64,000 bases of DNA, from assembly GCF_006716445.1 (NCBI RefSeq), contig NZ_VFPA01000001.1, positions 2,914,001 to 2,978,000 of the forward strand, read 5' to 3'. Source of the DNA: Pseudonocardia kunmingensis. GTDB lineage: Bacteria > Actinomycetota > Actinomycetes > Mycobacteriales > Pseudonocardiaceae. Positions 28,623 through 37,509 of the stretch are shown one piece after another (position 1 is the first letter of the stretch; each line of letters opens with the position of its first letter). A model generated the notes under the pieces. The model searched no databases, was not told where the DNA came from, and was given only the letters and a program-made list of their open reading frames with translations. Position numbers and translations under genes: made by a program.

Positions 28623-29503
28623 CGCCGGGTGGCCGCGTCCGCCACGCAGAACAGCCCGAAGGCGGCGAAGCCGATCGCCACCACTGCGAGCAGACCTGCC
28701 CCGAGCCCGGTGGTGCCGAGGGTCCGCAGCGCCGCGTCGAGGCCGCCGGCCCGCTCCGGATCGGCGAACAGGGCAGCGGCCCCGGCCAGCACGCCGACGA
28801 CGCCGAGGGCGAGCGCCCGCGCGAGGTGCCCCGCCACACCCACGACCTCGATCGTGTGCCGGACGCCCCGGCCGAGGCGGCGGACGTCGAGGTCGCCCAT
28901 GAACGTGCGCCGCACTCCCGTGTAGGTCATCGCGCCTGCGAGGAAGAGGACCACCCCGGCGGCGATCCCGAGCAGCACCCGCCCCGCGGGGAGTGCCAGC
29001 ACGTCGGCCGCCACGGCCTGCACCCTGGTGCCGCGCCCGGAGTGCATTCCGGTGAGGTAGGACAGGATGATCAGCGCGAGCCCGGACATCGCGATCGCCT
29101 TCGCGACCGCGCCCACCCGCTTGCGCATCCGCTCGCCGCCCGACACCCAGCGGAAGCCCACCGCGGCCGCCGTGACCTGCCACAACGCGAAGGCCATCAG
29201 GCCGACGGCGGCGATCCCGAGGGCGAACACGCCGCCCGGGGTGCGGGCGATCGTGCCGACGGCGCCGTCGGCGTCCGGGGGAGCGTCCGGCACGCCGAAG
29301 GCCACCTGCAGCGCCAGCCACGCCACGATGAGGTGCACGACGCCGTAGCCGACGAGGCCGATCCGCCCGAGCGCGTCGACGACGCGGCCCGGCGCGTCGG
29401 ACCGGCCCTCCCGCACCTTCCTGCGCAGGTGGACGAGCGGGCGTGCCATCCGATCCCGTACCCCTCCGCCGCTCATCGCAGTCTCTGCCGTCGTATTGCG
29501 CAT
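28616..29503 (-). CDS. DUF1206 membrane protein
   Basis: The 295-residue protein has a basic N-terminal cytosolic part, then six membrane segments arranged as three repeats of two helices (IGLVGYGVVHLIVAWLALQV; KAIAMSGLALIILSYLTG; GVAGHLARALALGVVGVLAG and others). This is the DUF1206 pattern, with GYxxxH-type motifs at the first helix of each repeat. Function is unknown. It is divergent from the SIMPL-domain gene across 37 bp. Confidence 0.82.
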   Translation of the reverse strand: MRNTTAETAMSGGGVRDRMARPLVHLRRKVREGRSDAPGRVVDALGRIGLVGYGVVHLIVAWLALQVAFGVPDAPPDADGAVGTIARTPGGVFALGIAAVGLMAFALWQVTAAAVGFRWVSGGERMRKRVGAVAKAIAMSGLALIILSYLTGMHSGRGTRVQAVAADVLALPAGRVLLGIAAGVVLFLAGAMTYTGVRRTFMGDLDVRRLGRGVRHTIEVVGVAGHLARALALGVVGVLAGAAALFADPERAGGLDAALRTLGTTGLGAGLLAVVAIGFAAFGLFCVADAATRRA

Positions 29504-29540
29504 TCCCTAGACAACTCGATACTCGCCGATCTGGTTTCCT

Positions 29541-30191
29541 GTGGTCGTGACCCCGACCGACGACGCCCAAAGTCCGGAGACCGTCGCTCCGGAGATCGTC
29601 ACGGAGGGGAGCGGCTGGTTCGAGCAGCTGGGCGACCGCGCCGAGCTCGACGTCTCCTTCACCGCGGTGGCCCGCTCACGCTCCGCCGCCGTGTCCGAGC
29701 TGGGACGGCGCGTGGCCGGTGCGGAACCGGCGCTGCAGCGGTCCGGGCTGGAGGTGCGGCACCGGCGGCTGCGGGTGCACCACGAGTGGCGCGACGGCCG
29801 CGTGGTCGGCTGCCGGGCCGCCGAGGACCTCGCGCTGCTCGTCACGGACGTCTCGGCACTGGACGAGGTGCTGTCGGCCCTGGTCGGCGCGGAGCCCACC
29901 GACCTGCGGGGACCGCACTGGGTGCTCGCCGACCCCGCCGCGGCGCTGCGCGAGGCGCAGCAGCGTGCCGTGGCCGACGCGCGCGTGCGGGCCGAGGGGT
30001 ACGCCGCCGCGCTGGGCGGCGGGCTCGGTCCGCTGCGGCGGCTGTCCGAGGCGGCCGAGCACTCCGCCCCGATGGCCTACCGGACGGCAGCGGTCGAGTC
30101 CGGCGGCCCCGACGTGCGTGCGCTGGGCCTCGAACCCGAGCCCGTGCGCGTGACGGCGAGGTGCACGACGACCTGGGCTCTCCTGCCCTGA
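29541..30191 (+). CDS. SIMPL (DUF541) domain protein
   Basis: The 216-residue protein reads IVTEGSGWFEQLGDRAELDV...FTAVARSRSAAVSELGRRVA, then ALREAQQRAVADARVRAEGY, a typical SIMPL/DUF541 arrangement. There is no signal peptide, unlike many family members, so it is probably cytoplasmic. The start may be GTG 29541 or GTG 29547. Function is unknown. Confidence 0.78.
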   Translation: MVVTPTDDAQSPETVAPEIVTEGSGWFEQLGDRAELDVSFTAVARSRSAAVSELGRRVAGAEPALQRSGLEVRHRRLRVHHEWRDGRVVGCRAAEDLALLVTDVSALDEVLSALVGAEPTDLRGPHWVLADPAAALREAQQRAVADARVRAEGYAAALGGGLGPLRRLSEAAEHSAPMAYRTAAVESGGPDVRALGLEPEPVRVTARCTTTWALLP

Positions 30192-30214
30192 CGGGCGGTG
30201 CGTGCCGGCGGGGA

Positions 30215-30694
30215 TCAGCGCTGGTCGCCGGGCACGACGGTGCCCTCGATCACGAACCGTCCGGAGCGCTGCGGGCGCTCGTCCGGCTCGACGACCTCGC
30301 CGTCGACCACCGGCGCCTGCGACCGGATGCGCGCCGTGCGCAGTTCCGGTGAGCGCTTCTCGGCCGCCTGCACCAGCCGGCGGCGGGCCAGCGCCCGGAC
30401 CGGCGGCAGCAGGAGCAGCAGGCCGGCGAGGTCGGTGACCAGGCCGGGCACGAACAGCAGCACGCCGCCCGCCGCCACCAGCATGCCGTCGGTGAGCTCG
30501 GCCGTGGGCACGCGACGGTTGTTCACGGCCTCGGCGAGCGCCTGCGCGGCCCGCACGCCTTCGCGACGCGCGAGCCACAGGCCGAGCACCGAGCCGGCCA
30601 GCAGCACGAGCAGCGTCCAGCCCAGCCCGATCGCCGACCCGAGCGCGACCAGCGCGACGATCTCGACCACGAGGTACAGGAGCACGAACGCCAT
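30215..30694 (-). CDS. fxsA: FxsA-family membrane protein
   Basis: The 159-residue protein opens MAFVLLYLVVEIVALVALGS. Three to four membrane helices and the conserved LTDGMLVAAGGVLLFVPGLVTD segment define the FxsA family, whose E. coli member modulates F-plasmid exclusion of phage T7. The C-terminal 50 residues are polar. The general function in actinomycetes is unknown. Confidence 0.85.
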   Translation of the reverse strand: MAFVLLYLVVEIVALVALGSAIGLGWTLLVLLAGSVLGLWLARREGVRAAQALAEAVNNRRVPTAELTDGMLVAAGGVLLFVPGLVTDLAGLLLLLPPVRALARRRLVQAAEKRSPELRTARIRSQAPVVDGEVVEPDERPQRSGRFVIEGTVVPGDQR

Positions 30695-30760
30695 ACCCCT
30701 AGTAACGCACGAGACGCCCTCCGTGCTCCCGGTCCGGGGGTCACGGATCGGTCACCTCCG

Positions 30761-32125
30761 TCACCAGGTGAGCGCGAGCCCCGGATCGGTCAGGAGCGCG
30801 CCGACGTCGGCCAGGAACCGCGACCCCTGCTCGCCGTCGACGAGCCGGTGGTCGAACGAGAGCGACAGCTGGCACACGGTGCGCACCGCCAGCTCGCCGT
30901 CCACGACCCAGGGCGTCGGCTTGATCGCGCCGACGGCCAGGATCGCCGCCTCCCCGGGGTTGATGATCGGCGTGCCGGTGTCGACGCCGAACACCCCGAC
31001 GTTGGTGATCGTGAAGGTGCCGCCCACCAGGTCGGCGGGCGGCGTCTTGCCCGCCCGCGCCGTGGCCGTGAGCTCGCCGAGCGCGCCGGTCAGCTCGCGC
31101 AGCGACAGCGTGTCGGCGTCGCGGACCTTGGGCACGATCAGCCCGCGCGGCGTCGCCGCGGCGATCCCGAGCTGCACCCGCTCGTAGTAGACGATCTCGC
31201 CGGCCGCCTCGTCCCAGGAGGCGTTGACCTCGGGCGTGCGCTTCGCCGCCAGGCAGACCGCCTTGGCCACGAACGCCAGCGGCGTGAGCTTCACGTCCGC
31301 GTACTCGCGCGTGGCCCGCAGCCGGTCGCGCAGCGCCATCGTGGCGGTGACGTCCACGGCGAGGAACTCCGTGACGTGCGGCGCGGTGAACGCGCTGCTC
31401 ACCATGGCTGCCGCGGTGGCCCTGCGCACCCCGCGGATCGGCTCCCGCCGCACCCCGCCGACGGCGGCGACCTGCGCCGGAGCGGGTGCGGCGGCTGCTT
31501 CGACGTCGGCCCGCGTGATCACGCCCCCGGAGCCCGTGCCGGCGAGGGAACGCAGATCGACACCGAGATCCTTGGCGAGCTTGCGGACAGGCGGCTTGGC
31601 GAGCGGCACGCGCCCCGCGTCCGCGCCCTGATCCACCTGACGAACGGCACTCTCGTCGGTACCCAGCCGACGGGAGTGCCGTTCGTCAGCGGGTTGTGGG
31701 GAGGTGGCTTGCGCCGTGCGGCGGGGGCGGCGGGTGACCGAGCCGGGGCGCGGGCCGTAGCCGACCAGGGTGGCGATGCGGCCGTCCGCACCGGCCTCGC
31801 CGATCTTCGCTCCGCCCTCGTCGCCGGCCCGGGGGGCCGCCGCCTCGCCCGCCCGCGCCTCGCCCGCCGGCGCCGCGCCTCCAGCCGCCTCCGTCTCGAT
31901 CGCGATGATCGGCGTGCCGACCGCGATCGTCTCGCCGGGCCGGGCGAGCAGCTCGCCCACCGTGCCCGCGTACGGGCAGGGCAGCTCGACGGCGGCCTTC
32001 GCCGTCTCGATCTCGCAGATGACCTGGTTGACGGTGACGGTGTCGCCCGGCTGGACCTGCCAGCTGACGATCTCGGCCTCGGTGAGCCCCTCACCGACGT
32101 CGGGCATGGCGAACTCGCGGCGCAT
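30761..32125 (-). CDS. bkdC: branched-chain 2-oxoacid dehydrogenase E2 (dihydrolipoyl acyltransferase)
   Basis: The 454-residue protein has one lipoyl domain (residues 1-80, lipoylated Lys in EIETAKAAVELP, about K43). A linker of about 95 residues is followed by a peripheral-subunit-binding domain (PPVRKLAKDLGVDLRSLAGT, about 178-197). The catalytic domain ends with SFDHRLVDGEQGSRF, carrying the HxxxDG active site near 424. Residues about 147-164 of the linker (ADERHSRRLGTDESAVRQ) are encoded by a 53-bp inverted repeat of a family found elsewhere between genes. It is the last gene of bkdABC; E3 is not in the window. Confidence 0.9.
   Translation of the reverse strand: MRREFAMPDVGEGLTEAEIVSWQVQPGDTVTVNQVICEIETAKAAVELPCPYAGTVGELLARPGETIAVGTPIIAIETEAAGGAAPAGEARAGEAAAPRAGDEGGAKIGEAGADGRIATLVGYGPRPGSVTRRPRRTAQATSPQPADERHSRRLGTDESAVRQVDQGADAGRVPLAKPPVRKLAKDLGVDLRSLAGTGSGGVITRADVEAAAAPAPAQVAAVGGVRREPIRGVRRATAAAMVSSAFTAPHVTEFLAVDVTATMALRDRLRATREYADVKLTPLAFVAKAVCLAAKRTPEVNASWDEAAGEIVYYERVQLGIAAATPRGLIVPKVRDADTLSLRELTGALGELTATARAGKTPPADLVGGTFTITNVGVFGVDTGTPIINPGEAAILAVGAIKPTPWVVDGELAVRTVCQLSLSFDHRLVDGEQGSRFLADVGALLTDPGLALTW
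31635..31687. repeat. palindromic repeat family B (CGAACGGCAC), copy inside bkdC
   Basis: Arms at 31635-31657 (CTGACGAACGGCACTC, then TCGTCGG) and 31665-31687 pair over 23 bp with one mismatch and a 7-nt loop. The element is in frame within the E2 linker. Related hairpins lie between genes at 55688-55736 and, shorter, at 34456-34494. Confidence 0.75.
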
Positions 32126-32133
32126 CGCTGCCC

Positions 32134-33114
32134 TCACCAGGCCAACGAGCGGTCGACGGCGTCGAGCACCCGGTCGAGGTCGGGGAGGTAGTCCTCCTCG
32201 CACTTGGACGGCGGGTAGGGCGCGTCGAAGCCGGTGACGCGCAGGACCGGCGCCTCCAGCGAGTGGAACGCCTCCTGCTGCACCCGGGCAGCGATCTCCG
32301 AGGTGACCGACGACTCCGACGGCGCCTCGGACACGACGACCAGGTGCCCGGTGCGGCGCACCGACTCGACGACCGGGTCGAGGTCCAGCGGGGACAGCGT
32401 GCGCAGGTCGATCACCTCGAGGTCGTGGCCGTCGGCCTCGGCCGCCGCGGCGGCCTCCAGGCAGGTCTTGAGCACCGGCCCGTAACCGGCGAGCGTGAGC
32501 GTGCGGCCCGGCCGCACCACCCGCGAGGCGTACAGCGGCGGCGGGTCGGCGTCGAGGTCGACCTCGCCCTTCTCCCAGTACCGCCGCTTCGGCTCGAAGA
32601 AGATCACCGGGTCGTCGCTCGCGATCGCCTGCTGGATCATCCAGTAGGCGTCCGACGGGTTCGAGCAGGCGACGACCTTGAGCCCGGCGACGTGCGCGAA
32701 CAGCGACTCCGGCGACTCGCTGTGGTGCTCGACGGCGCCGATGCCCCCGCCGAACGGGATGCGCACGACCACCGGCACCCGGACCTTGCCCTGGGAGCGG
32801 AAGTGCAGCTTCGCGAGCTGGGAGACGATCTGGTCGTAGCCGGGGAACACGAACCCGTCGAACTGGATCTCGCACACCGGCCGGAAGCCGCGGATGGCGA
32901 GGCCGACGGCGGTGCCGATGATCCCGGACTCGGCCAGCGGGGTGTCGAGCACGCGCTGCTCCCCGAAGTCCTTCTGCAGCCCGTCGGTCACGCGGAAGAC
33001 GCCGCCGAGCTTGCCGACGTCCTCGCCCATGACGAGGACCTTCGAGTCGCGCTCCATCGCGGCGCGGAGGCCGTCGTTCAGCGCCTTGGCCAGGGTCAGC
33101 TGCACCACCGTCAC
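32134..33114 (-). CDS. bkdB: branched-chain 2-oxoacid dehydrogenase E1 beta subunit
   Basis: The 326-residue protein (GTG 33114) begins VTVVQLTLAKALNDGLRAAM. It has the E1-beta pattern: VLVMGEDVGKLGGVFRVTDG, DTPLAESGIIGTAVGLAIRG, FGGGIGAVEHHSESPESLFA and the C-terminal transketolase domain (VVVSEAPSESSVTSEIAARV). GVFRVTDGLQ favours the branched-chain over the pyruvate enzyme. The start overlaps the alpha-subunit stop (GTGA), giving coupled 1:1 translation. With bkdA and bkdC it would convert 2-oxo acids from Val/Leu/Ile to branched acyl-CoA. Confidence 0.9.
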   Translation of the reverse strand: MTVVQLTLAKALNDGLRAAMERDSKVLVMGEDVGKLGGVFRVTDGLQKDFGEQRVLDTPLAESGIIGTAVGLAIRGFRPVCEIQFDGFVFPGYDQIVSQLAKLHFRSQGKVRVPVVVRIPFGGGIGAVEHHSESPESLFAHVAGLKVVACSNPSDAYWMIQQAIASDDPVIFFEPKRRYWEKGEVDLDADPPPLYASRVVRPGRTLTLAGYGPVLKTCLEAAAAAEADGHDLEVIDLRTLSPLDLDPVVESVRRTGHLVVVSEAPSESSVTSEIAARVQQEAFHSLEAPVLRVTGFDAPYPPSKCEEDYLPDLDRVLDAVDRSLAW

Positions 33115-34307
33115 ACCCCCTCGGTCTCGAAGGACGCGTGGTAGTCCAGGAACGCCGCGCGCTGTGCCTCCAGCACGGGCGAGGGTTCCGCGTAGACCTG
33201 CGAGAACATCCGGTCCGGCGCGGGCGGCGGCATGTTCACGCAGAACTCGCGGAACCGCGCGGCCAGCGCGTCGGACTCGGCCTGCACCTCGTCGAAGAAC
33301 TCCTGGCCGATGCCGTGCTCGCGCACCAGGTTGACCCGCACGCGCTCGATCGGGTCCTTGAGCTTCCACAGCTCCAGCTCGTCGGCGAGCCGGTAGCGCG
33401 ACGGGTCGTCGGACGTGGTGTGGGCGTCCATGCGGTAGGTGAAGGCCTCGACGAGCACCGGCCCGTTGCCGCTGCGGCACTCCTCCAACGCCCAACGGGT
33501 GACGGCGAGGCAGGCCAGCACGTCGTTGCCGTCGACGCGGATGCCGGGGAAGCCGTAGCCCTCCGCGCGCTTGTACAGCGGCACCCGGCTCTGGCGCGAC
33601 GTGGGCTCGGAGATCGCCCACTGGTTGTTCTGGCAGTAGAAGACGACGGGCGCGTCGTAGACGGCGGCCCACACGAAGCCCTCGTGCACGTCGCCCTGGC
33701 TGGTGGCGCCGTCGCCGAAGAAGCAGATGGTGGCCTCGCTGTCGGGGCCCTCGCCGACCTTGCCCTCGAACTTCTGGCCCATCGCGTAACCGGTGGCGTT
33801 CAGGCACTGGTTGCCGATGACGATCGTGTACAGGTGGAACCGGGCGTCCTTCGGGTCCCACGATCCGTGGTCGGTGCCGCGGAAGATCCCGAGCAGGTCG
33901 GTGGGGTCGATCCCGCGGGTCCAGGCGACGCCGTGCTCCCGGTAGGACGGGAAGGCCATGTCCTGCGGTGCCATCGCGCGGCCGGCGCCCACCTGGGCGG
34001 CCTCCTGGCCGAGCAACGGCACCCAGATGCCGAGCTGGCCCTGCCGCTGCAATGCGTTGCCCTCCCGGTCGACCCGGCGTACGAGCACCATGTCGCGGTA
34101 GAGGCTCTTCAGCTCCGTGACGCCCAGATCGGCGCCGTAGGCGTCGAAGCGGGGATCGGACACCCGCTGGCCCTCCGGGGTGAGCAGCTGGACGAGCTCG
34201 GGATCCCCTTCGTCGGTGGCCTTCAGGCCGGCGACCACGTGGTCGCGACCAGGCCGGGGCTCCGGGCTGGCTGCCGTGGGCGGGGTCCAGTCGTGTGGAA
34301 CGGACAC
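33111..34307 (-). CDS. bkdA: branched-chain 2-oxoacid dehydrogenase E1 alpha subunit
   Basis: The 398-residue protein carries the thiamine-diphosphate motif GDGATSQGDVHEGFVWAAVY...VVFYCQNNQWAIS from about residue 196. It also has RQGQLGIWVPLLGQEAAQVG and the conserved phosphorylation-loop region AHTTSDDPSRYR, all typical of BCKDH E1-alpha. ATG 34307 has GAGGAGGCAG upstream. It is the first gene of the bkdABC operon, 197 bp after a family-B-like hairpin. Confidence 0.9.
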   Translation of the reverse strand: MSVPHDWTPPTAASPEPRPGRDHVVAGLKATDEGDPELVQLLTPEGQRVSDPRFDAYGADLGVTELKSLYRDMVLVRRVDREGNALQRQGQLGIWVPLLGQEAAQVGAGRAMAPQDMAFPSYREHGVAWTRGIDPTDLLGIFRGTDHGSWDPKDARFHLYTIVIGNQCLNATGYAMGQKFEGKVGEGPDSEATICFFGDGATSQGDVHEGFVWAAVYDAPVVFYCQNNQWAISEPTSRQSRVPLYKRAEGYGFPGIRVDGNDVLACLAVTRWALEECRSGNGPVLVEAFTYRMDAHTTSDDPSRYRLADELELWKLKDPIERVRVNLVREHGIGQEFFDEVQAESDALAARFREFCVNMPPPAPDRMFSQVYAEPSPVLEAQRAAFLDYHASFETEGV

Positions 34308-34455
34308 GCTGCCTCCTCGTACTCTCTCCAGCCGCTCCCGTTCGTGGCGGGCGCGGAGGGACGCGGCCCGGCCGGGACGCCCGGGGGTGAGGGCGCCCTT
34401 GCCGGCTCGACGTCATCCTGGCACGGGAGGCCCCCACGAGGTGCACCTGCACGCA

Positions 34456-34494
34456 CGAACGGCACGCCCCCCGTGCTCGAGGACGTGCCGTTCG
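34456..34494. repeat. palindromic repeat family B, short copy
   Basis: CGAACGGCACG (34456-34466) pairs perfectly with CGTGCCGTTCG (34484-34494) around 17 nt. It lies 11 bp beyond the stop of the antitoxin-like gene and 149 bp upstream of bkdA, so a terminator role is plausible. Confidence 0.55.
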
Positions 34495-34504
34495 CGGGTG
34501 GCCC

Positions 34505-34843
34505 TTACGGCGTCGGCGACTGGCCGGGCTGCGGGGCGGGCGGGGTCTGCTGCGGCGGGGCCGTGTAGCCGGCCGTCTTGCCGTAGCCGGCGTTCTGGTC
34601 GTAGCCCTGCGCGTGCCCGTTGCCCGCGACCCCGTGGCCCGGGGTCTGGCGGATGCCGGCGAACCCCTTCGCCTTGTCCGTGGCGCCGCGGATCTGGCCC
34701 GAGTACTTGCCCTTGGTCTGCTTGTCCACGAAGGACGCAGCCTGGTCGAGGTACTTGGAGGCCTTGTCGGGGTTGCTCTTCGCGTAGCGGCGCGCGGCCT
34801 CGGCCGCCGTGGCCAGCATTGCCAGCCGTCTCATCAGGGGCAT
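34505..34843 (-). CDS. MT0933/Rv0909-type antitoxin-like small protein
   Basis: The 112-residue protein starts MPLMRRLAMLATAAEAARRY. The core KASKYLDQAASFVDKQTKGK...GATDKAKGF resembles the MT0933 antitoxin family, small helical proteins rich in Lys-Tyr-Asp repeats. The C-terminus is Gly/Tyr/Pro/Gln-rich (QGYDQNAGYGKTAGY). No toxin gene is beside it, so the antitoxin name should be held loosely. ATG 34843 is chosen because GGAGG stands 7 bp upstream. Confidence 0.6.
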   Translation of the reverse strand: MPLMRRLAMLATAAEAARRYAKSNPDKASKYLDQAASFVDKQTKGKYSGQIRGATDKAKGFAGIRQTPGHGVAGNGHAQGYDQNAGYGKTAGYTAPPQQTPPAPQPGQSPTP

Positions 34844-34961
34844 CGCGGTCCTCCGTGGTAGGTGCACTCATCGCGGACAACGCGCATGCGGTGTCTGCTG
34901 GTTCCAGGGGTACCCAACCTAGTCCCGGTCCTCACGGGCCCGCGGCAACGAATCACTCAGG

Positions 34962-34971
34962 GTGACGTCAC
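34962..34971. promoter_or_regulatory. GTGACGTCAC palindrome upstream of amino-acid ABC operon
   Basis: A perfect 10-bp palindrome lies 84 bp before the substrate-binding protein start. It could be an operator; no matching regulator is nearby. Confidence 0.3.
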
Positions 34972-35054
34972 ACAACAGTGACCGACGCGGAGGTGTACCG
35001 GGGGCCTCCGGATGGCAGCATCCCCGCGTACTCACCGCCCACGAGGAGGTCCCC

Positions 35055-35861
35055 GTGCCTGCCACCCGACGTTCCATCCCGATCGTGCTCGGCGCCGCCG
35101 CGCTCGCGGTCGTCCTCGCGGGGTGCGGAGGCGGAGGTGAGGAAGCGGCACCGGCCGCCGGCGGCGTGGAGCTGGTGACCGACGGGCAGCTGACCACCTG
35201 CACCCACCTGCCCTACGAGCCCTTCCAGTTCCAGGAGGGTGCGGAGATCGTCGGGTTCGACGTCGAGATGGTCGACCTGGTGGCCGCCAAGCTCGGGGTC
35301 GAGCAGCAGATCATCGACATGCCCTTCGACGGCATCCAGTCCGGGGCTGCGTTCGACTCCGGCCAGTGCGACATCGGCGCCGCGGCGATGACGATCACCG
35401 AGGAGCGCAAGCAGAACATCGACTTCTCGGATCCCTACTTCGACGCCACCCAGGCCCTGCTGGTGCAGGAGGCCACCGGGATCACCGATCCGGCCGGCCT
35501 CGCGGGGAAGAAGGTCGGCGTGCAGAACAGCACGACCGGCCAGGAGTACGCGCAGAACAACATCACCGGCGCCGAGATCGTCGTCTTCGAGGACCTCGGG
35601 CTGCTGACCACGGCCGTGCAGACCGGCACCGTCGACGCGGGGATCGCCGACAACGGTCCGCTGCTCGACTTCGCGAAGAAGAACCCCGGCCTCGCCGTCA
35701 CCGCGGAGTTCCGCACCGACGAGCAGTACGGGTTCGGCGTCCGCAAGGGCAACACCGCCCTGCTGCAGGCGATCAACGAGACCATCGCCGCGGCGCGCGC
35801 CGACGGCACCTACGACCGGATCTACGAGAAGTGGTTCGGCCAGGCCCCGAGCCAGGGCTGA
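35055..35861 (+). CDS. polar amino-acid ABC transporter substrate-binding lipoprotein
   Basis: The 268-residue protein (GTG 35055, preceded by GAGGAGG) has a lipoprotein signal with lipobox LAGC (IVLGAAALAVVLAGCGGGG). The family-3 solute-binding domain includes YEPFQFQEGAEIVGFDVEMV, CDIGAAAMTITEERKQNIDF, SDPYFDATQALLVQ and GTYDRIYEKWFGQAPSQG. It binds a polar amino acid such as Gln/Glu/Arg outside the membrane. It is the first gene of a three-gene operon with permease and ATPase. Confidence 0.9.
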   Translation: MPATRRSIPIVLGAAALAVVLAGCGGGGEEAAPAAGGVELVTDGQLTTCTHLPYEPFQFQEGAEIVGFDVEMVDLVAAKLGVEQQIIDMPFDGIQSGAAFDSGQCDIGAAAMTITEERKQNIDFSDPYFDATQALLVQEATGITDPAGLAGKKVGVQNSTTGQEYAQNNITGAEIVVFEDLGLLTTAVQTGTVDAGIADNGPLLDFAKKNPGLAVTAEFRTDEQYGFGVRKGNTALLQAINETIAAARADGTYDRIYEKWFGQAPSQG

Positions 35862-35868
35862 CCCCCGC

Positions 35869-36675
35869 ATGGCACTCACCCGCCGCCAGCGGGCCCGGGT
35901 GTGGCGCGGCGTCCAGTACGGGATCGCGGTCGCGGTCGTGCTGGTCGTCGCGTTCACCGCGGACTGGGCCACGATCGGCCGCGCGTTCTTCGACTTCGAG
36001 GTCGCCGCGAGCCTGTTCCCCGACGTCCTCACGATCGCGCTGCGCAACACGGTGGTCTTCACCGCGCTGGGCTTCCTCCTCGCGCTCGCCCTCGGCCTCC
36101 TCCTGGCCCTCATGCGGCTGTCGTCGGTGGCGGTCTACCGCGTGGTCGCGGGTGCCTACGTGGAGTTCTTCCGCGGGCTGCCCGCCCTGCTGGTGGTGAT
36201 CGCCATCGGGTTCGGCATCCCGCTGGCCTTCGGGACCATCCTGGACCGCACGCTCTCCATCACCCTCGCCCTCGGCATCGTCGGCTCGGCCTACATCGCC
36301 GAAACCATCCGCGCCGGGATCCAGGCGGTGCCGCCCGGCCAGGTCGAGGCGGCCCGCTCGCTCGGCATGTCGCCCGCGCGCACGATGGTGTTCATCGTGA
36401 TCCCGCAGGCGTTCCGCATCGTCCTGCCGCCGCTCACCAACGAGCTGATCCTGCTGACGAAGGACTCCTCGCTGGCGTTCCTGCTCGGCACCACCCTGAC
36501 GCAACAGGAGCTCGCCCAGTTCGGCCGGGCCGCGCTGAACGAGGTGCGCAGCCTCACGCCGATCCTCGTCGTCGGGCTCTGCTACCTGATCATCACGATC
36601 CCGCTGTCGTACCTCGCGCGCCGCCTGGAACGCCGGTTCGGCAGCGCGGGCATGCCGAAGGGTGCCGAGGTATGA
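35869..36675 (+). CDS. polar amino-acid ABC transporter permease (HisMQ/GlnP type)
   Basis: The 268-residue inner-membrane protein begins [20 protein letters not shown] and has the ABC permease EAA loop [20 protein letters not shown]. Helices include [24 protein letters not shown] segments (sequence [20 protein letters not shown]) and [16 protein letters not shown] at the end. The stop overlaps the ATPase ATG. A single permease presumably works as a homodimer. Confidence 0.9.
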   Translation: MALTRRQRARVWRGVQYGIAVAVVLVVAFTADWATIGRAFFDFEVAASLFPDVLTIALRNTVVFTALGFLLALALGLLLALMRLSSVAVYRVVAGAYVEFFRGLPALLVVIAIGFGIPLAFGTILDRTLSITLALGIVGSAYIAETIRAGIQAVPPGQVEAARSLGMSPARTMVFIVIPQAFRIVLPPLTNELILLTKDSSLAFLLGTTLTQQELAQFGRAALNEVRSLTPILVVGLCYLIITIPLSYLARRLERRFGSAGMPKGAEV

Positions 36676-37424
36676 CCGACACCGTGGTCCGCGTCACGGA
36701 CCTGCACAAGTCCTTCGGCAGCAACCACGTGCTGCGCGGGATCGACCTCGAGGTCGCGCGCGGTGAGGTGGTCTGCATCATCGGGCCGTCCGGGTCGGGC
36801 AAGTCCACGCTGCTGCGCTGCGTGAACCTGCTCGAGGTGCCCACCGGCGGCACCGTCGTCGTGGGCGACCACGAGATGACCGACCCGGACGTCGACATCG
36901 ACGCCGCGCGGCGCACCACCGGCATGGTGTTCCAGCAGTTCAACCTGTTCGCGCACCTCTCGGTGCTGAAGAACCTCACCATCGCCCAGCGTCGGGTGCT
37001 CGGGCGCAGCCAGCAGGACGCCGAGCGGGTGGCCCGGGCCAACCTCGAGCGGGTGGGGCTCGCGAACCGGGAGAACGCGATGCCCCGCCAGCTCTCCGGC
37101 GGCCAGCAGCAGCGCGTCGCGATCGCCCGCGCGCTGTCCATGGACCCGACGGTCATGCTGTTCGACGAGCCCACGTCGTCGCTCGACCCTGAGCTGGTCG
37201 GCGACGTCCTCGACGTCATGCGCGGCCTCGCCCGGGAGGGCATGACCATGCTCGTGGTGACCCACGAGATCCAGTTCGCCCGCGAGGTGGCCGACCGCGT
37301 GCTGTTCATCGACGGCGGCGTGATCGTGGAGGAGGGCGCGCCTGCCGACGTGATCGGAGCCCCCCGCCAGGAGCGGACGCGCACGTTCCTCGCCCGGGTG
37401 CTGCACGGCACGGCCGAGGTCTGA
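36672..37424 (+). CDS. polar amino-acid ABC transporter ATPase (GlnQ type)
   Basis: The 250-residue protein has Walker [21 protein letters not shown], signature [20 protein letters not shown], Walker [21 protein letters not shown] and the switch His in [17 protein letters not shown], all matching the GlnQ/HisP subfamily. ATG 36672 lies inside the permease stop (ATGA). It is followed by a family-C hairpin. Confidence 0.92.
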   Translation: MTDTVVRVTDLHKSFGSNHVLRGIDLEVARGEVVCIIGPSGSGKSTLLRCVNLLEVPTGGTVVVGDHEMTDPDVDIDAARRTTGMVFQQFNLFAHLSVLKNLTIAQRRVLGRSQQDAERVARANLERVGLANRENAMPRQLSGGQQQRVAIARALSMDPTVMLFDEPTSSLDPELVGDVLDVMRGLAREGMTMLVVTHEIQFAREVADRVLFIDGGVIVEEGAPADVIGAPRQERTRTFLARVLHGTAEV

Positions 37425-37433
37425 CCCCGACGC

Positions 37434-37501
37434 TCGCACACCGATTCCGGTGCTGCCACACCGACTGCAGTCGGTGCGGCAGCGCAGATGTCGGTGTGCG
37501 A
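37434..37501. repeat. palindromic intergenic repeat family C, copy 1
   Basis: Outer arms TCGCACACCGA (37434-37444) and TCGGTGTGCGA (37491-37501) enclose the perfect palindrome CACCGACTGCAGTCGGTG (37459-37476), itself flanked by GCTGCC/GGCAGC. It sits between convergent stops. The same core and flanks occur at 63847-63920. Confidence 0.7.
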
Positions 37502-37509
37502 GCTCGCAG

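Noticed and set aside
34505..34843. Toxin-antitoxin locus
   Set aside because: Only an MT0933-like small protein is present; no toxin reading frame with a ribosome site is adjacent.
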